From: Fluctibacter halophilus
GTDB lineage: Bacteria > Pseudomonadota > Gammaproteobacteria > Enterobacterales > Alteromonadaceae
Direction of reading: 5' to 3'
Assembly (NCBI RefSeq): GCF_020687825.1
Contig: NZ_JAJEWP010000004.1
Span: forward strand, 62,001-126,000
Length of the DNA: 64,000 bases
Part shown: in pieces, positions 18,907-28,318 of the stretch
How positions within the stretch are numbered: position 1 is the stretch's first letter
How the letters are laid out: every line of letters starts with the position of its first letter
Program-made: the position numbers and the translations under genes
Notes under the pieces: model-generated
What the model was told of the DNA's origin: nothing
What the model saw: the letters and a program-made list of their open reading frames with translations, nothing else
Databases searched by the model: none

Positions 18907-19953
18907 TCAGACGCTTTCCTGCTGTATACGTAAGGCCGGCAGTACACGCCACTGGTAGTGCCCCCACAACAGTATCAACAGGCCCAATGCTATCGCCCCG
19001 ATGTACATGATGGCGCCTGGTGCCTGACTCAGGGCCATCATGCTCAACGCAAGTAACAACACGGTTGTGATGGCAGTCGCTGTGTACACATTTCCCTTCA
19101 ATAGCGCTGCTGCCTCCTTGCCCTGGCGTTTTATCGCTGTCCATTGCCAACACACAATCACACTCATCACCGCAATCACGACGTAGGTCATCGCACCATC
19201 CGTCGGAAAGTTTAACAGCGCGTGCATCACAATCACCGGTACCAGAGAGCCAGAGCGATAGAATAACCAGCCAATCACACAGGCATTAAAGAAAAGCGCC
19301 AGTATGGTGGCAACGTGGTAGCCATCAAGCTGATGGTATTGGGCATGACTCAGAGTAAACATGGCGGCAGCACCGATGATTGCCACGGCAGGCGGAAAGC
19401 TGTGCTGCAATCTGGCTTGCACAAAACCCCGCCAGAAGATTTCTTCAACAACCGGGATAAGGCCAAAGCTACCCACCGCCATCAACGTCCACCATCCGGC
19501 TGTTTTTTCACCGTGGATCAGTGCTTCCCGCCACGGTACGCTGGTGCCCAGATCAAACTCGGCGTCCAACACCCAAAGTACTTTGTTGGGTAAGTCGCCC
19601 AGCGCCCAGCCGACACAGCCGAGCCCCACCAGCCAGAGCAGAGAATGTCCCCGCAAAGAACCGCCCATATCCGCCACAAAGGACCGTCTGAACGCCCAGC
19701 CAAATAATAGGATAAGGACCCACCAGCCGGCATTTTGTAACATCAGAATGTCAAATAAATCACGACTGATGGCAAACAGATCCGGTGCCTCGCCGGTGAG
19801 TGCCATCAGCGGATGACCCTGAATGCCAGCGAGTTGAAACAACACTGATGACAGCATGCTGCCAACAAAAAAGACCGCGAGGATTTCAGCCAAACTTGCC
19901 AATTGGCCGGGACGGGTTTTTGCGTAATGTATAAAGTGACGATTTCGATTCAT
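18907..19953 (-). CDS. CPBP family intramembrane metalloprotease
   Basis: Polytopic membrane protein of about 348 residues with the CPBP (CAAX protease and bacteriocin-processing) motifs: PVVEEIFWRGFVQARL (motif 1, EExxxR), TLSHAQYH (motif 2) and VIVMHALLN (motif 3). About eight hydrophobic segments are visible. Such proteases cleave within membranes; substrates are usually unknown. The start is uncertain: the frame is open to 20025, but no candidate Met (20025, 19965, 19953) has a good ribosome-binding site; the last gives the most natural N-terminus. A perfect 12-base inverted repeat lies upstream, and the AraC-type regulator gene beyond it is a plausible controller. Confidence 0.85.
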   Translation of the reverse strand: MNRNRHFIHYAKTRPGQLASLAEILAVFFVGSMLSSVLFQLAGIQGHPLMALTGEAPDLFAISRDLFDILMLQNAGWWVLILLFGWAFRRSFVADMGGSLRGHSLLWLVGLGCVGWALGDLPNKVLWVLDAEFDLGTSVPWREALIHGEKTAGWWTLMAVGSFGLIPVVEEIFWRGFVQARLQHSFPPAVAIIGAAAMFTLSHAQYHQLDGYHVATILALFFNACVIGWLFYRSGSLVPVIVMHALLNFPTDGAMTYVVIAVMSVIVCWQWTAIKRQGKEAAALLKGNVYTATAITTVLLLALSMMALSQAPGAIMYIGAIALGLLILLWGHYQWRVLPALRIQQESV

Positions 19954-20044
19954 TGGGTACCACATTTCAGTTGTAAACGGTATTGTGGTACCAGCATAAG
20001 TGGCCAGAAAAGGGAGGTCGTCCATCTGGGTCGAAACTGACCCA

Positions 20045-20088
20045 GAAAAGGTAATGATCGGCCTATGTTAACTCGACATTACCTTTTC
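20045..20088. repeat. 12-bp perfect inverted repeat between the AraC and CPBP genes
   Basis: GAAAAGGTAATG (20045-20056) and its exact complement CATTACCTTTTC (20077-20088), separated by 20 bases. The stem is AT-rich and no T run follows on the minus strand, so an operator or a weak terminator of the AraC-type gene are both possible. Confidence 0.6.
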
Positions 20089-20100
20089 ACAAATCCTATG

Positions 20101-21234
20101 CTATTGATTTTCCTTGCGATATTGACTTGGCGTCATGGCAGTGTGTTTTTTAAACGCTTTGTTGAATGTCGCTTTGTTATTGAAGCCGACTGCCAGCCCA
20201 ACATCTAAAATCGGCGTATCAGACGCGACCAACTGACGTTTCGCTTCGTCAATCCGTAGCCCATTGATGTAGTCGTAAAAGTTGACCTTAAGTACATCGT
20301 TCAGGTATTCGGACAATTGGTGGGGAGTCACCTTCACGTGCTGCGCCAAGGTACGTAAATCCAGGAAGCGTTCGGTGTACAAATTGTCGGTACGAACAAC
20401 CCGGTCCAGCTCAGCATCGATATGAGCCTTAACCTGTGTGTTGAGGTTGGACACTTTCTGTTTGCCGGCCTCTGATGCTTCAGGCATTTCCGGTACAGGG
20501 GCATCGTTTACATGACGGAAAATCTCAGGTTGCTGAAGGCCATAAAAGCCGGTCATGAAAATCAACACCACCAGCACCAGCGATAACACAGAATCAATGC
20601 CTGCGGGGATCATCGAGAGATCCACATCAGCCAACATCACTACCACGAACACCGTTTCAAAGCTGAGAAAGCCAAGCAACAAGTTGCGTAACCAAGACAG
20701 ACTTTTTTGCTCCAGCGCTGAAAAAGTTTGCCGAATACGATGAGCGTGTTCAAACCACAGCTTCAGTGACCAGAGGGTATAAAGTACTACCGAAGTTGCT
20801 TTTAGCAGCGGTAACACACTTAGCCCCTGGTCAGCAGACTGACCTGCAACAATACCGTTAATGACACTTTCCGGGGGTGCGAAAAGCAGCGGAATAAACA
20901 GTGCCCAGTTAAGGCACACCGGTACAAAGTGAAGCAACAGCGATAGCGTGAACCGACGGCTCGGCTGTGTCAGCTGGCGGGTATACAAATACAGTAACGG
21001 CCCAAACACGAACACCACCGCACTCCCCAACAAATAGGTTTTCAACCACACGCGCCACAACTCTGTGACCTGCAGAAAGTGCACCAGTAACGCGATGGCA
21101 AAGGAGAGCATTAACGCTGCCAAAAAACGATTGGCAACCAGAGGGGCGGGTTTATGCAGCACCAAAGACAGTGCCAGAAATAAGCCCTGTACGATGCCGA
21201 TTAGCAGTATTCCACTGCTCAAATCAAGTTGCAT
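20101..21234 (-). CDS. AraC family regulator with seven-helix membrane N-terminus
   Basis: About 377 residues. The N-terminal two thirds contain seven or so hydrophobic helices; the C-terminal 110 residues are an AraC/XylS DNA-binding domain (VTPHQLSEYLNDVLKVNFYD, then VGLAVGFNNKATFNKAFKKH and MTPSQYRKEN, the canonical two helix-turn-helix units). This design is common in Alteromonadales and Bacteroidetes for sensing of membrane or extracellular cues. The start is taken at the ATG 21234; a TTG three codons upstream is possible. It is followed by the CPBP protease gene in the same direction after 75 bases containing an inverted repeat. The inducer is unknown. Confidence 0.85.
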   Translation of the reverse strand: MQLDLSSGILLIGIVQGLFLALSLVLHKPAPLVANRFLAALMLSFAIALLVHFLQVTELWRVWLKTYLLGSAVVFVFGPLLYLYTRQLTQPSRRFTLSLLLHFVPVCLNWALFIPLLFAPPESVINGIVAGQSADQGLSVLPLLKATSVVLYTLWSLKLWFEHAHRIRQTFSALEQKSLSWLRNLLLGFLSFETVFVVVMLADVDLSMIPAGIDSVLSLVLVVLIFMTGFYGLQQPEIFRHVNDAPVPEMPEASEAGKQKVSNLNTQVKAHIDAELDRVVRTDNLYTERFLDLRTLAQHVKVTPHQLSEYLNDVLKVNFYDYINGLRIDEAKRQLVASDTPILDVGLAVGFNNKATFNKAFKKHTAMTPSQYRKENQ

Positions 21235-21353
21235 GTCGTCCAATCGGTTCCGTCCAGAAATGAATCTTGTTGGGTCTATCTTACGATGGTTACGGGTTAC
21301 ACGTCACCTCCCCTTTCCTGCAACCGACCGGTCCAGTCCGCGGCACCCCAACG

Positions 21354-21382
21354 AAAAAGGGTGGCAATGATGCCACCCTTTT
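21354..21382 (-). terminator. Terminator of the DUF5666 lipoprotein gene
   Basis: Read on the minus strand: stem AAGGGTGGCA / TGCCACCCTT with a TCAT loop followed by TTTC. It lies just past the stop at 21403. Confidence 0.85.
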
Positions 21383-21402
21383 ATGTCACATTCGCCCTGC
21401 GC

Positions 21403-23937
21403 CTAGTCGTCATCCTTGTCTTGCTTTTCAAGCTTAACGACTTCAGCCAAAACGCCGCCATCTTTCGGATAGCCTTTGACTTCAACCCCAACGCCGACCG
21501 CAATATCTTCCAGACCGCCTTTCTTAAACACCGTCAGTTCGTCGATGAACACAACGGTGCCATCCACCACAAACTGACTATCGCTGGTGACCTGCGTGAT
21601 TTCACCCTCCAGTTCAACCTCTTCCCGTTCGGAGAACTCGATCTTCTTGGCGATTAACACATCCCCTTCCAGATAGCCCTCAACGGTGACTTGCTCTTCG
21701 TTGGCCAGTCGCAGTTGGTTGCCATTGCGGTATTTTGTTTGCCCGGTTGTGGTCACGGCCTGATCACCAACAAAGAATGCCTGTGCGGACTCAAAACCGT
21801 TGATAACGCCGGTTAACTCCATCTCCTCGGCCTCATTCTCGAAGTCGATTTTTTCTGCCAACAATACGCCAGCCTCGCTGACATAACCTTCAACTTCAAC
21901 GCTTACGCCTTGCGCCAGGTCTGACACTGCGCCGTCTTTGTAGGCCGTGCTGTCGTTCGTGGTGACACTGACACCATTGACAGTAAACTCAGTTACCGAG
22001 ACAAAGGTTTCAATCACGCCTTTGACTTCGACTTCTTCATTATCATCTTCACGCTCAAACTCAATCTTGGACGCAACAATACTGCCGTCCTGATCTTCCA
22101 GACCTTTCACTTCAACGTAAGCATCTGCCACCAGATCGTCGATGCTACCGTCTTCGAAACGTGTACTGTCATTGATGAACACCGAGCGGCCGTTCAACAC
22201 AAACTCGGTCTCACTGGTAACGCTGGCTACCTGACCTTTTAGTTTTACTTGGGCCGCAACTTCATCGTCATCCGATCCACGTTCCACTTCCAGAGCGAGC
22301 ACATTACCGCTTTCCTGAAGCTGGCCTTTGACTTCGATGACATCGCCACTGACGATCGTTGCAAAGAAGGTATCAGCGTCTACCTCTGCATCATCAAGCT
22401 CAAACTCGGTCAGCGCCGATGTTTCCACCGTCACACCCTGAACCTGGAAATTAGGGGCTGCAATCTCAGTGACCTGACCTTCCAGTTCAATCAAACCATC
22501 GTCATCTTCACCCGCCGCTTCCGTTCGTTTCAATTGTCGGGTGACGAGTGCATCACCGTCCTGGAAAGCTTTCACATCCACAACATCACCAATGGCCAAA
22601 TCATCAAGGGTCATGCGACGGACGCCCTGCGATGATTTGTCCATCAAACGGCTGTGAGAATCGACGGTGAACACGGTACCCAACACGGTCAGGGTCGAGG
22701 CGTCACTATCCACTGCACTGATGGGGCCTTCCAGTTTAATCACACCCGGTTTGTCGATACGTATCTTGCGGGCCGTCAGAACATCGTCAACGACCGTACC
22801 AAACGCTTTGATGCGCATGCCGACAACGATGTCCTGCTCATCGCCACCAAAAAATGCCGTGTCTTGTGACCATGCAACCGTTTGACCGGCAACCATAAAC
22901 TGCATGTTCTCCAGCAGCTCGGTGATCACACCGTCCAATGCCACCTGACCGGCGTCGTCAGCGTCGTCATCTTCCTGAACGTACACGCTGTCCGCCACTA
23001 ATACATCGTCCACCGGCGCGGCTGAGGCATGTATACGTACTTCTTCACCTTCCACCAGCGTGCCATTGACCGTCGCAGCGCTGTAATCAACAGTGAGCTG
23101 ATTGACGGTGAAGGTTTGCGCAACCTCATCGAGATTTTGCAATTCTCCACGAACCTTCAACTCGGTGACTGACGAATCTTCCAACTCAACACGGCTGGCC
23201 ACCAACTCGCCCGCTTCGGTTTCAATGGCACTGACCTCAACCACATCTCCCACGGCCAATGCATCGAAGGTGACACCTTCAAACAACGTCAGTTCATCAA
23301 CCAGGAACACTTGTCCGAGCAATGAAAACGAACTGTCCGTAAGTGAGACAGCATCGACAGGTCCCTGGGCATTGACGTGGTATTCAACCGACAACGCCTG
23401 GGCGTCATCACCATCTGCAGACGAACGGCCTTGAATGGTCACCACCATACCGACTTTCAGATCATCTTCAGTGGACCCTTGGTCTAGGTCGGTTTCAATC
23501 ACTGCGTCATTGGTTTTAAAACGAATGCCGTTAACATAAACGCTGCCAAAATTGCTGATACTGCCAGTACTCGTCACCGGCGCCTGATACACCAAGGCGA
23601 TTTGATCACTGTCATTTGCCGATAACGAAACGGTCTGGGTCTCCGGTAATACATCAAACGTAACACCATCAACGGCAATGTTCGCTACGCTGAGCGTATA
23701 GCTGCCCGGGGAGAGATCGGACAGTGTTTGCGACGACGTCAATGTCTCAGAGTAACCATCCGGGCCAGTAATGGAAACTTCACCCGACATGCCCTGCGGC
23801 AGGCCGCTAATGATCACATCAAGGTTTGCTTTTGCATCGGGTACAGTGGGAGAAGGTACGTCAGTCGTGCTGTCACTGCCACCGCAACCTGTCAACACAG
23901 CACCGGAAAGCAACGAAATAGCCAATATCTTTTTCAT
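21403..23937 (-). CDS. Large lipoprotein with ten DUF5666-like repeats
   Basis: 844 residues. The N-terminus is a lipoprotein signal with lipobox LTGC followed by GGSDS, so the protein is probably anchored in the outer membrane. After a Thr/Pro linker and an Ig-like segment (about 40-120) come ten repeats of roughly 65-75 residues, each with the pattern LxGxIxxxxxxxxFxVxG, VxVxxxTxF, LxxGxxVEVxGxxxxxGxLxAxxIE. This is the DUF5666 beta-barrel repeat. The protein is very acidic (runs of Asp and Glu between repeats), which fits a cell-surface role in a marine organism. Function unknown; ligand or polymer binding is a guess. The start is the ATG at 23937, which gives the short signal. A strong terminator follows the gene. 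Confidence 0.85.
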   Translation of the reverse strand: MKKILAISLLSGAVLTGCGGSDSTTDVPSPTVPDAKANLDVIISGLPQGMSGEVSITGPDGYSETLTSSQTLSDLSPGSYTLSVANIAVDGVTFDVLPETQTVSLSANDSDQIALVYQAPVTSTGSISNFGSVYVNGIRFKTNDAVIETDLDQGSTEDDLKVGMVVTIQGRSSADGDDAQALSVEYHVNAQGPVDAVSLTDSSFSLLGQVFLVDELTLFEGVTFDALAVGDVVEVSAIETEAGELVASRVELEDSSVTELKVRGELQNLDEVAQTFTVNQLTVDYSAATVNGTLVEGEEVRIHASAAPVDDVLVADSVYVQEDDDADDAGQVALDGVITELLENMQFMVAGQTVAWSQDTAFFGGDEQDIVVGMRIKAFGTVVDDVLTARKIRIDKPGVIKLEGPISAVDSDASTLTVLGTVFTVDSHSRLMDKSSQGVRRMTLDDLAIGDVVDVKAFQDGDALVTRQLKRTEAAGEDDDGLIELEGQVTEIAAPNFQVQGVTVETSALTEFELDDAEVDADTFFATIVSGDVIEVKGQLQESGNVLALEVERGSDDDEVAAQVKLKGQVASVTSETEFVLNGRSVFINDSTRFEDGSIDDLVADAYVEVKGLEDQDGSIVASKIEFEREDDNEEVEVKGVIETFVSVTEFTVNGVSVTTNDSTAYKDGAVSDLAQGVSVEVEGYVSEAGVLLAEKIDFENEAEEMELTGVINGFESAQAFFVGDQAVTTTGQTKYRNGNQLRLANEEQVTVEGYLEGDVLIAKKIEFSEREEVELEGEITQVTSDSQFVVDGTVVFIDELTVFKKGGLEDIAVGVGVEVKGYPKDGGVLAEVVKLEKQDKDDD

Positions 23938-24276
23938 GGTTTTGTCCAATTCATCTACATCTGAGTCCGTTTGAGTCTACCTGAGGGCACTGTTTCGCTG
24001 AATATCCGTACAGATACGGTGTATAAATCTCAATACCTTTACCGCCGACCCAGAACGACCCATAGGGGGCTTACAGTATAGTTGACTAAGCGGCACATCA
24101 CCTGAAGCACGGGGTTACAAAGCATCGGCGCAGCAATGCAATAGTGCGAGCTAAGTTCAGAAGCGAGGTCAGATGTTGTTGAAAGGGGGTAAGTAGGGAA
24201 AACGACCTGAATCGGCAGCGCTATTAAACCGCCGGATTCAGGTCACGAATAGCATTCGTGTTGCAGGAATTAGCGG
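23938..24276. other. Intergenic region between DUF5666 gene and efpL
   Basis: 339 bases without a supportable gene. It holds the promoter region of the lipoprotein gene on the right-to-left strand and, at 24204-24244, the efpL terminator. Nothing else stands out. Confidence 0.6.
24204..24244 (-). terminator. Terminator of efpL
   Basis: On the minus strand, a 10-base stem GACCTGAATC / GATTCAGGTC enclosing a GC-rich inner loop that can extend the pairing, followed by GTTTTC. Confidence 0.75.
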
Positions 24277-24849
24277 TTACTTGTCAGCCCGGCTTTGAAA
24301 CTTGCGTTCCTCGGTATTGATTTTAATCCGTTCACCGGTCGAAATGTATTCGGGTACCTGCACGACCAGTCCGGTCGACAAAGTAGCCGGTTTGGTGCGA
24401 GACGTGGCAGACGCGCCTTTAATGGACGGATCGGTTTCTACCACTTCCAATTCAACACTGGTGGGCAAGTCCAAGGCGACAGGCTGATCACTGACAATCA
24501 ACACCTGAATACCATCGGTGTCTTCATTGAAGAACATTGCCTCATCCGCAATCACCTCTTTATTCAGGTGATAGGGCGAATAGTCTTCTTTATCCAGAAA
24601 CACGTAGTCGTCGCCGTCCATGTAGGAAAACATTGCAGGACGACGCACCAGGTCAGCCATGTCCAGCATATCGGAGTCTTTGAAGGTTTCATCAAACTTG
24701 GCACCGCTGACCACATCGTACATGCGCATACGATAAATACTGCCGCCGGCGCGCCCCTGGGGCACTGAGCGTTCGATATCCCGCACGATGCAGGTTTTGC
24801 CGTTAAAAACGATGGTGTTGTTCTTTTTAATTTCACTTGCCTTAGGCAT
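24277..24849 (-). CDS. yeiP: Elongation factor P-like protein (EfpL/YeiP)
   Basis: Paralogue of elongation factor P that relieves ribosome stalling. At 190 residues it matches YeiP: the start [17 protein letters not shown], the conserved MDKEDY-type block (here [12 protein letters not shown]) and the C-terminal [18 protein letters not shown] are family signatures shared with E. coli YeiP. The tip loop reads SVPQGRAGG with an Arg, as in EfpL, rather than the modifiable Lys of EF-P. The start ATG at 24849 has AGGAAG before it; a 13-codon upstream extension lacks family similarity. The gene is solitary, with its own terminator. Confidence 0.93.
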   Translation of the reverse strand: MPKASEIKKNNTIVFNGKTCIVRDIERSVPQGRAGGSIYRMRMYDVVSGAKFDETFKDSDMLDMADLVRRPAMFSYMDGDDYVFLDKEDYSPYHLNKEVIADEAMFFNEDTDGIQVLIVSDQPVALDLPTSVELEVVETDPSIKGASATSRTKPATLSTGLVVQVPEYISTGERIKINTEERKFQSRADK

Positions 24850-25016
24850 GTTAGTCTTCCTGATGATTTCGCCATGCATAGATGGCACTCACGTGTACTC
24901 GAGAGGGTTATCTTCGCTGATATTGAAGACACGGAAAAGCAATTTGTGTGAAAACCACTACTTGCAGCGTTTATCAACAGATATGGGTGTGTAAGTACTG
25001 CGAGGTTAGACCGGTT

Positions 25017-25115
25017 GGCAGATCATCAGGGATGTGTTTACGCTGACATCAAAACATCACGTTAGCGCGGCTATCATGAAGGAGATGGTTAACCACCGCA
25101 CGCGAAGCGGCGGTC
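25017..25115. repeat. Dispersed repeat, left copy
   Basis: About 99 bases nearly identical to 36594-36690 and 36932-37028, including CATCACGTTAGCGCGGCTAT and ATGAAGGAGATGGTT, then CGCACGCGAAGC. The direct orientation and position suggest a boundary repeat of the region between the copies. Confidence 0.85.
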
Positions 25116-25202
25116 CATGGATGGACCGACTGGGGGCGTTACTGGGATGGCGCCAGAGAAAGCGATCGTGGTTTGTTTATTCAGAGTGACCACCCCAAAA
25201 AA

Positions 25203-25255
25203 GAACCGCCACACCCGTGAAGACAACGGATTGTGAATAATCCGCGTCTATTTTA
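25203..25255 (-). pseudogene. Decayed fragment of a tRNA-Leu gene
   Basis: The first 30 bases differ at only two positions from the T-arm, variable-arm and anticodon-stem part of the intact tRNA-Leu (37197-37226), for example GAACCGCCACACCCGTGAAG against GAACCGCCACGCCCGTGAAG. After that the anticodon loop and D-arm side degenerate with insertions and the acceptor stem is lost. It cannot fold as a tRNA. Confidence 0.75.
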
Positions 25256-25555
25256 GGCAAATAAAATCAATATGTTACAGGTCATAAAAGACACTTTGCA
25301 TGTTCTATGCGAAATTTAGAGATTAAAATTCTTGTAGAGACAAAATCGTACTTTTGTATAAAAAGCCTCTCTTTAAAAAGGCCGTTTATTGGTTGATACG
25401 ATCAAAGTATTCATCGCTACAATCGACTATATATGCGAGTGAAGCGTTTATTAAGCATAGAGTTTGCCAAAATGCTGTTCATAAATTTTTTATTGGTCTA
25501 CCGGACTACTTTACCGTATTTCATCGTGCTAGCCCTTCGTTATGTGAAACTAACT

Positions 25556-26911
25556 CTACTTATGTTTTGCTTTGTCGGTAGCGAAAACCAAGACAATAAT
25601 ACCGACCAATGCGCAAAAGACGGAAGCAGATAGTATGCCGAGTTTGGCCCCATTGAGATGTTCAGCACTATAGGCAAGATTGGCAATGAACATGGCCATG
25701 GTAAAACCTATCCCCGCAAGCATGCCGGCTCCAGCAATCATCAACCAAGGTAAATCTGCAGGCAATAGCGCTAACTTAAGTTTCACCGCAAACCAACTAA
25801 ACAAAAATATTCCAGCGGGCTTACCTACCACAAAGCCAATGAAAACTGCTAGTGCAATTGCCGAGGAGGAGTCGTTAATGAAAAGGGGAATGCCGGCATT
25901 TGCAAAGGCAAACAACGGCATGACAACAAAGCCAACCCAAGGATGTAGCATCAGTTCTAACCGTTCAACCGGAGAGAGAACTTCACGAGCCGCGGCCTCT
26001 GCGGTTTTCAGCACTTTTTGGTCAATACTGTTCCCTGTCCAATGATCACCTAAAGGGTAGGCCACCACAGAGTCCATTATCGAATGCAAACGGTCATCGC
26101 TGACCCATTTTGTGGTAGGTGTCATTAGTCCCAGAACCACACCAGTAACAGTAGGATGTAGGCCTGAAGCATCAACCAACAACCAAATTGCGCCGCCCGC
26201 AATAAAAAACAGGGCAATACTGCGAATGCCCATCATTGACATGGCTTTTATCACTGCCAAGCCTGACAAGGCCGCCACAATGTAAAATGCATCCAACTGC
26301 TTACCGTAACCTAATGCCACCACAATGATGGCGCCCAGATCATCGACGATAGCCAATGACAACATAAAAACCCGTAGACTCTTGGGTATACGCTGACCCA
26401 GTAACGCCAAACAGCCAATCACAAAGGCCGTATCCGTTGCCATAACAGTTCCCCAACCATGCTGCCCCGATTCACCAAATTGGAACAATATGTAAATTCC
26501 AGCGGGCACCAACATTCCACCTGCTGCAGCAGAAACAGACAACAAGGCCAAACGCGGCTTGCGCAATTCTCCCAGTACTAATTCCCGCTTTAATTCCAAT
26601 GCTATCAGGAAGAAGAACAGGGTCATCACCGCATCGTTTATCCAGGCATGCAACGAGCGTTTAAAGCTCATATCGCCTATATTGATTCCAATAGAAATAC
26701 GCCACAGCTGCGCAAAGTCAGAAGCCAATGGGGAATTAGCCAGACAAAGTGCTAGCAATGTGAAAAACAACAGCACCAATCCGGCGGCAGCTTCAATTTT
26801 AAAAAATCTGCCAAGAGGGTGAGTCAACCAGTCTACTGGTGATTGTGGTAATTGCGCCGCATGTCCCCTGCTTTCGGCAACTAGCCAATTAGTGAGTTTC
26901 TTTATCCTCAT
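25556..26911 (-). CDS. nhaA: Na+/H+ antiporter NhaA
   Basis: Inner-membrane sodium/proton antiporter, 451 residues with about 12 helices. The functional Asp pair is in the block ALSLAIVDDLGAIIVVA (the DD of NhaA), and the GKPAGI block (FVVGKPAGIFLFSW) and TDTAFVIGCLALLG block are diagnostic. It is longer than E. coli NhaA (388) because of an N-terminal cytoplasmic extension of about 30 residues and a longer loop. The start at 26911 overlaps the end of a 62-codon gene upstream, suggesting translational coupling. It is in the accessory region, so it may be a second, horizontally acquired antiporter aiding salt or pH tolerance. Confidence 0.95.
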   Translation of the reverse strand: MRIKKLTNWLVAESRGHAAQLPQSPVDWLTHPLGRFFKIEAAAGLVLLFFTLLALCLANSPLASDFAQLWRISIGINIGDMSFKRSLHAWINDAVMTLFFFLIALELKRELVLGELRKPRLALLSVSAAAGGMLVPAGIYILFQFGESGQHGWGTVMATDTAFVIGCLALLGQRIPKSLRVFMLSLAIVDDLGAIIVVALGYGKQLDAFYIVAALSGLAVIKAMSMMGIRSIALFFIAGGAIWLLVDASGLHPTVTGVVLGLMTPTTKWVSDDRLHSIMDSVVAYPLGDHWTGNSIDQKVLKTAEAAAREVLSPVERLELMLHPWVGFVVMPLFAFANAGIPLFINDSSSAIALAVFIGFVVGKPAGIFLFSWFAVKLKLALLPADLPWLMIAGAGMLAGIGFTMAMFIANLAYSAEHLNGAKLGILSASVFCALVGIIVLVFATDKAKHK

Positions 26912-27077
26912 CAGGATTGCTCTCCTGAATCATAGCTGACTGCCTTTGCTTCTCTTTGCTAGCATAGTCAATAACATCTTGAAGCTTCTGATAATAGTGA
27001 CCTTGAAAATGATAGCTAAATTCAATGGTTCTGGTAATGCCTAAGGTTTTCATCAGGTGCTTATCTTCTTTAGTCAT
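26889..27077 (-). CDS. Small conserved-looking hypothetical protein upstream of nhaA
   Basis: 62 residues, polar, with no membrane segment; basic and aromatic in the middle (EFSYHFQGHYYQKLQDV) and acidic at the end. The start ATG at 27077 has GAGGAG seven bases before it, a strong signal; the frame extends further upstream to 27134 without such support. It overlaps nhaA by 23 bases. Not recognised. The strong ribosome-binding site and overlap make it a real gene that may couple to or regulate nhaA translation. Confidence 0.65.
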   Translation of the reverse strand: MTKEDKHLMKTLGITRTIEFSYHFQGHYYQKLQDVIDYASKEKQRQSAMIQESNPDEDKETH

Positions 27078-27340
27078 TCTGTCACTCCTCGCGATCCAGA
27101 TCGTGATGGGAAAATCATTGATGTTTAACTTCAATACTTTTTGGTCAGGGTGGTGGAACCCGCGATTCCGCTCCAGAGTCGTTTAATTTCTTTTGCTTTT
27201 TTGCCGCTCGCTTTTCTTTGGGCTTCAGAACAGCAGTTTTTTTGAGGTATTTTTAAGTGCTCCTGCCTCTGTTCATGATAGCTATTCACTCTGGTTGGGG
27301 GTGAAGTACAGATGTTGTACCTCTGCCTGTTAATTAATCC

Positions 27341-28318
27341 CTATTTTTTCTCAAATGTCGGTTCTGTCAGGTATTTAAACAGTTCACTGTCAGTTGACAA
27401 TATCAAGGTTGTGTCGTTACCGACCACAAAAGAATAAGCCGCCATGGTCCGGGTAAACTGGTAAAATTCTGCTGCTTCGACACTTTGATTATAGGCGCTC
27501 GCGTATATTTGTGCGGCGATGGCATCTGCCTCACCACGAATCTCCTCAACCTGCCGGTAGGCTTCTGACTGAATTTTGTTCAGATCACGTACCCTGTTAC
27601 CACGAATTCGCGCCGCTTCGCCGTTGCCTTCAGATATAAAGCGTTCGGCTATCTGACGCCTCTCACTGACCATTCGGTCGTAAATTTTGGGCCGCACGCT
27701 GGCATTGTAGTTAATCCGTTTGAAACGAATATCAAGTAGTTCAATACCAAACACTTTGACCTTTTCTGCCGCTGATTTAAAAATTTCCAGCTCAACAATT
27801 TTGCGCCCTTTATGGATGGGCACCAGCACCCCCATATCCGACGTAGTTTCAGCCCCTGTAAGCAATTCGTCGCGCTGAGGAGACCTGTCCTTGGTTGTGC
27901 GAATGATTTCTATCAATTCATGTTTGGCAACTGCATTTCGGGTTTCACTACCGAGAATGTCATCCAATCTGGATTGTGCACTTCGCTCATCTCGCAAACG
28001 TAAAAAATATTGTAGGGGATCGGTAATTCGCCAGCGGGCGAACAAATCTACAGAGATATACAGCTTGTCTTTGGTAGGCATATCTGACGGACTACCGTCC
28101 CACTCCAATACTCTTTTTTCGATGGGATTAACCTGCTGAATAAAAGGCATTTTAATCTGTAAACCCGCATCAACAATTGGCTCGCCTATGGGTTTGCCAA
28201 ATTGAGTTACGATAACCTGCTCCACCTCACCTACCGTGTATAAAGCGCTGTTCAGTACCAGTGCAGCAGCGGCCATTAGCACCACAATGACAAAGGACAT
28301 ACGTTTAAGTTTACTCAT
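27341..28318 (-). CDS. hflC: HflC-like SPFH membrane protein
   Basis: 325 residues: an N-terminal membrane anchor (about 7-25) and an SPFH/band-7 domain, with the HflC blocks EVEQVIVTQFGKPIGEP near residue 32 and DGSPSDMPTKDKLYISVD, and the C-terminal coiled coil with EIRGEADAIAAQIYASAYNQ. HflC forms a cage with HflK around FtsH and tunes proteolysis. The gene overlaps hflK by eight bases. Core hflKC usually lies next to hfq-hflX; here no such genes are near, so this is likely an extra, accessory pair. Confidence 0.88.
   Translation of the reverse strand: MSKLKRMSFVIVVLMAAAALVLNSALYTVGEVEQVIVTQFGKPIGEPIVDAGLQIKMPFIQQVNPIEKRVLEWDGSPSDMPTKDKLYISVDLFARWRITDPLQYFLRLRDERSAQSRLDDILGSETRNAVAKHELIEIIRTTKDRSPQRDELLTGAETTSDMGVLVPIHKGRKIVELEIFKSAAEKVKVFGIELLDIRFKRINYNASVRPKIYDRMVSERRQIAERFISEGNGEAARIRGNRVRDLNKIQSEAYRQVEEIRGEADAIAAQIYASAYNQSVEAAEFYQFTRTMAAYSFVVGNDTTLILSTDSELFKYLTEPTFEKK

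Larger units (their letters stand above)
24850..25555. other. Gene-poor left boundary of the accessory region
   Basis: 706 bases with no supportable protein gene. It contains two remnants shared with the tRNA-Leu end of the region: a repeat copy at 25017-25115 and a decayed tRNA-Leu at about 25203-25255. After 25255 the sequence becomes markedly AT-rich. Short open frames here have no ribosome-binding site or recognisable sequence. Confidence 0.6.

Noticed and set aside
25354-25633. Overlapping plus-strand frames in the AT-rich stretch before nhaA
   Set aside because: No ribosome-binding site; composition typical for chance frames in AT-rich DNA; runs antisense into nhaA.
27120-27340. Lys-rich minus-strand frame downstream of hflC
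   Set aside because: A peptide-like frame (KPKEKRAAKKQKKLNDSG) is open, but it has no start codon after the preceding stop, so it is at most a remnant.
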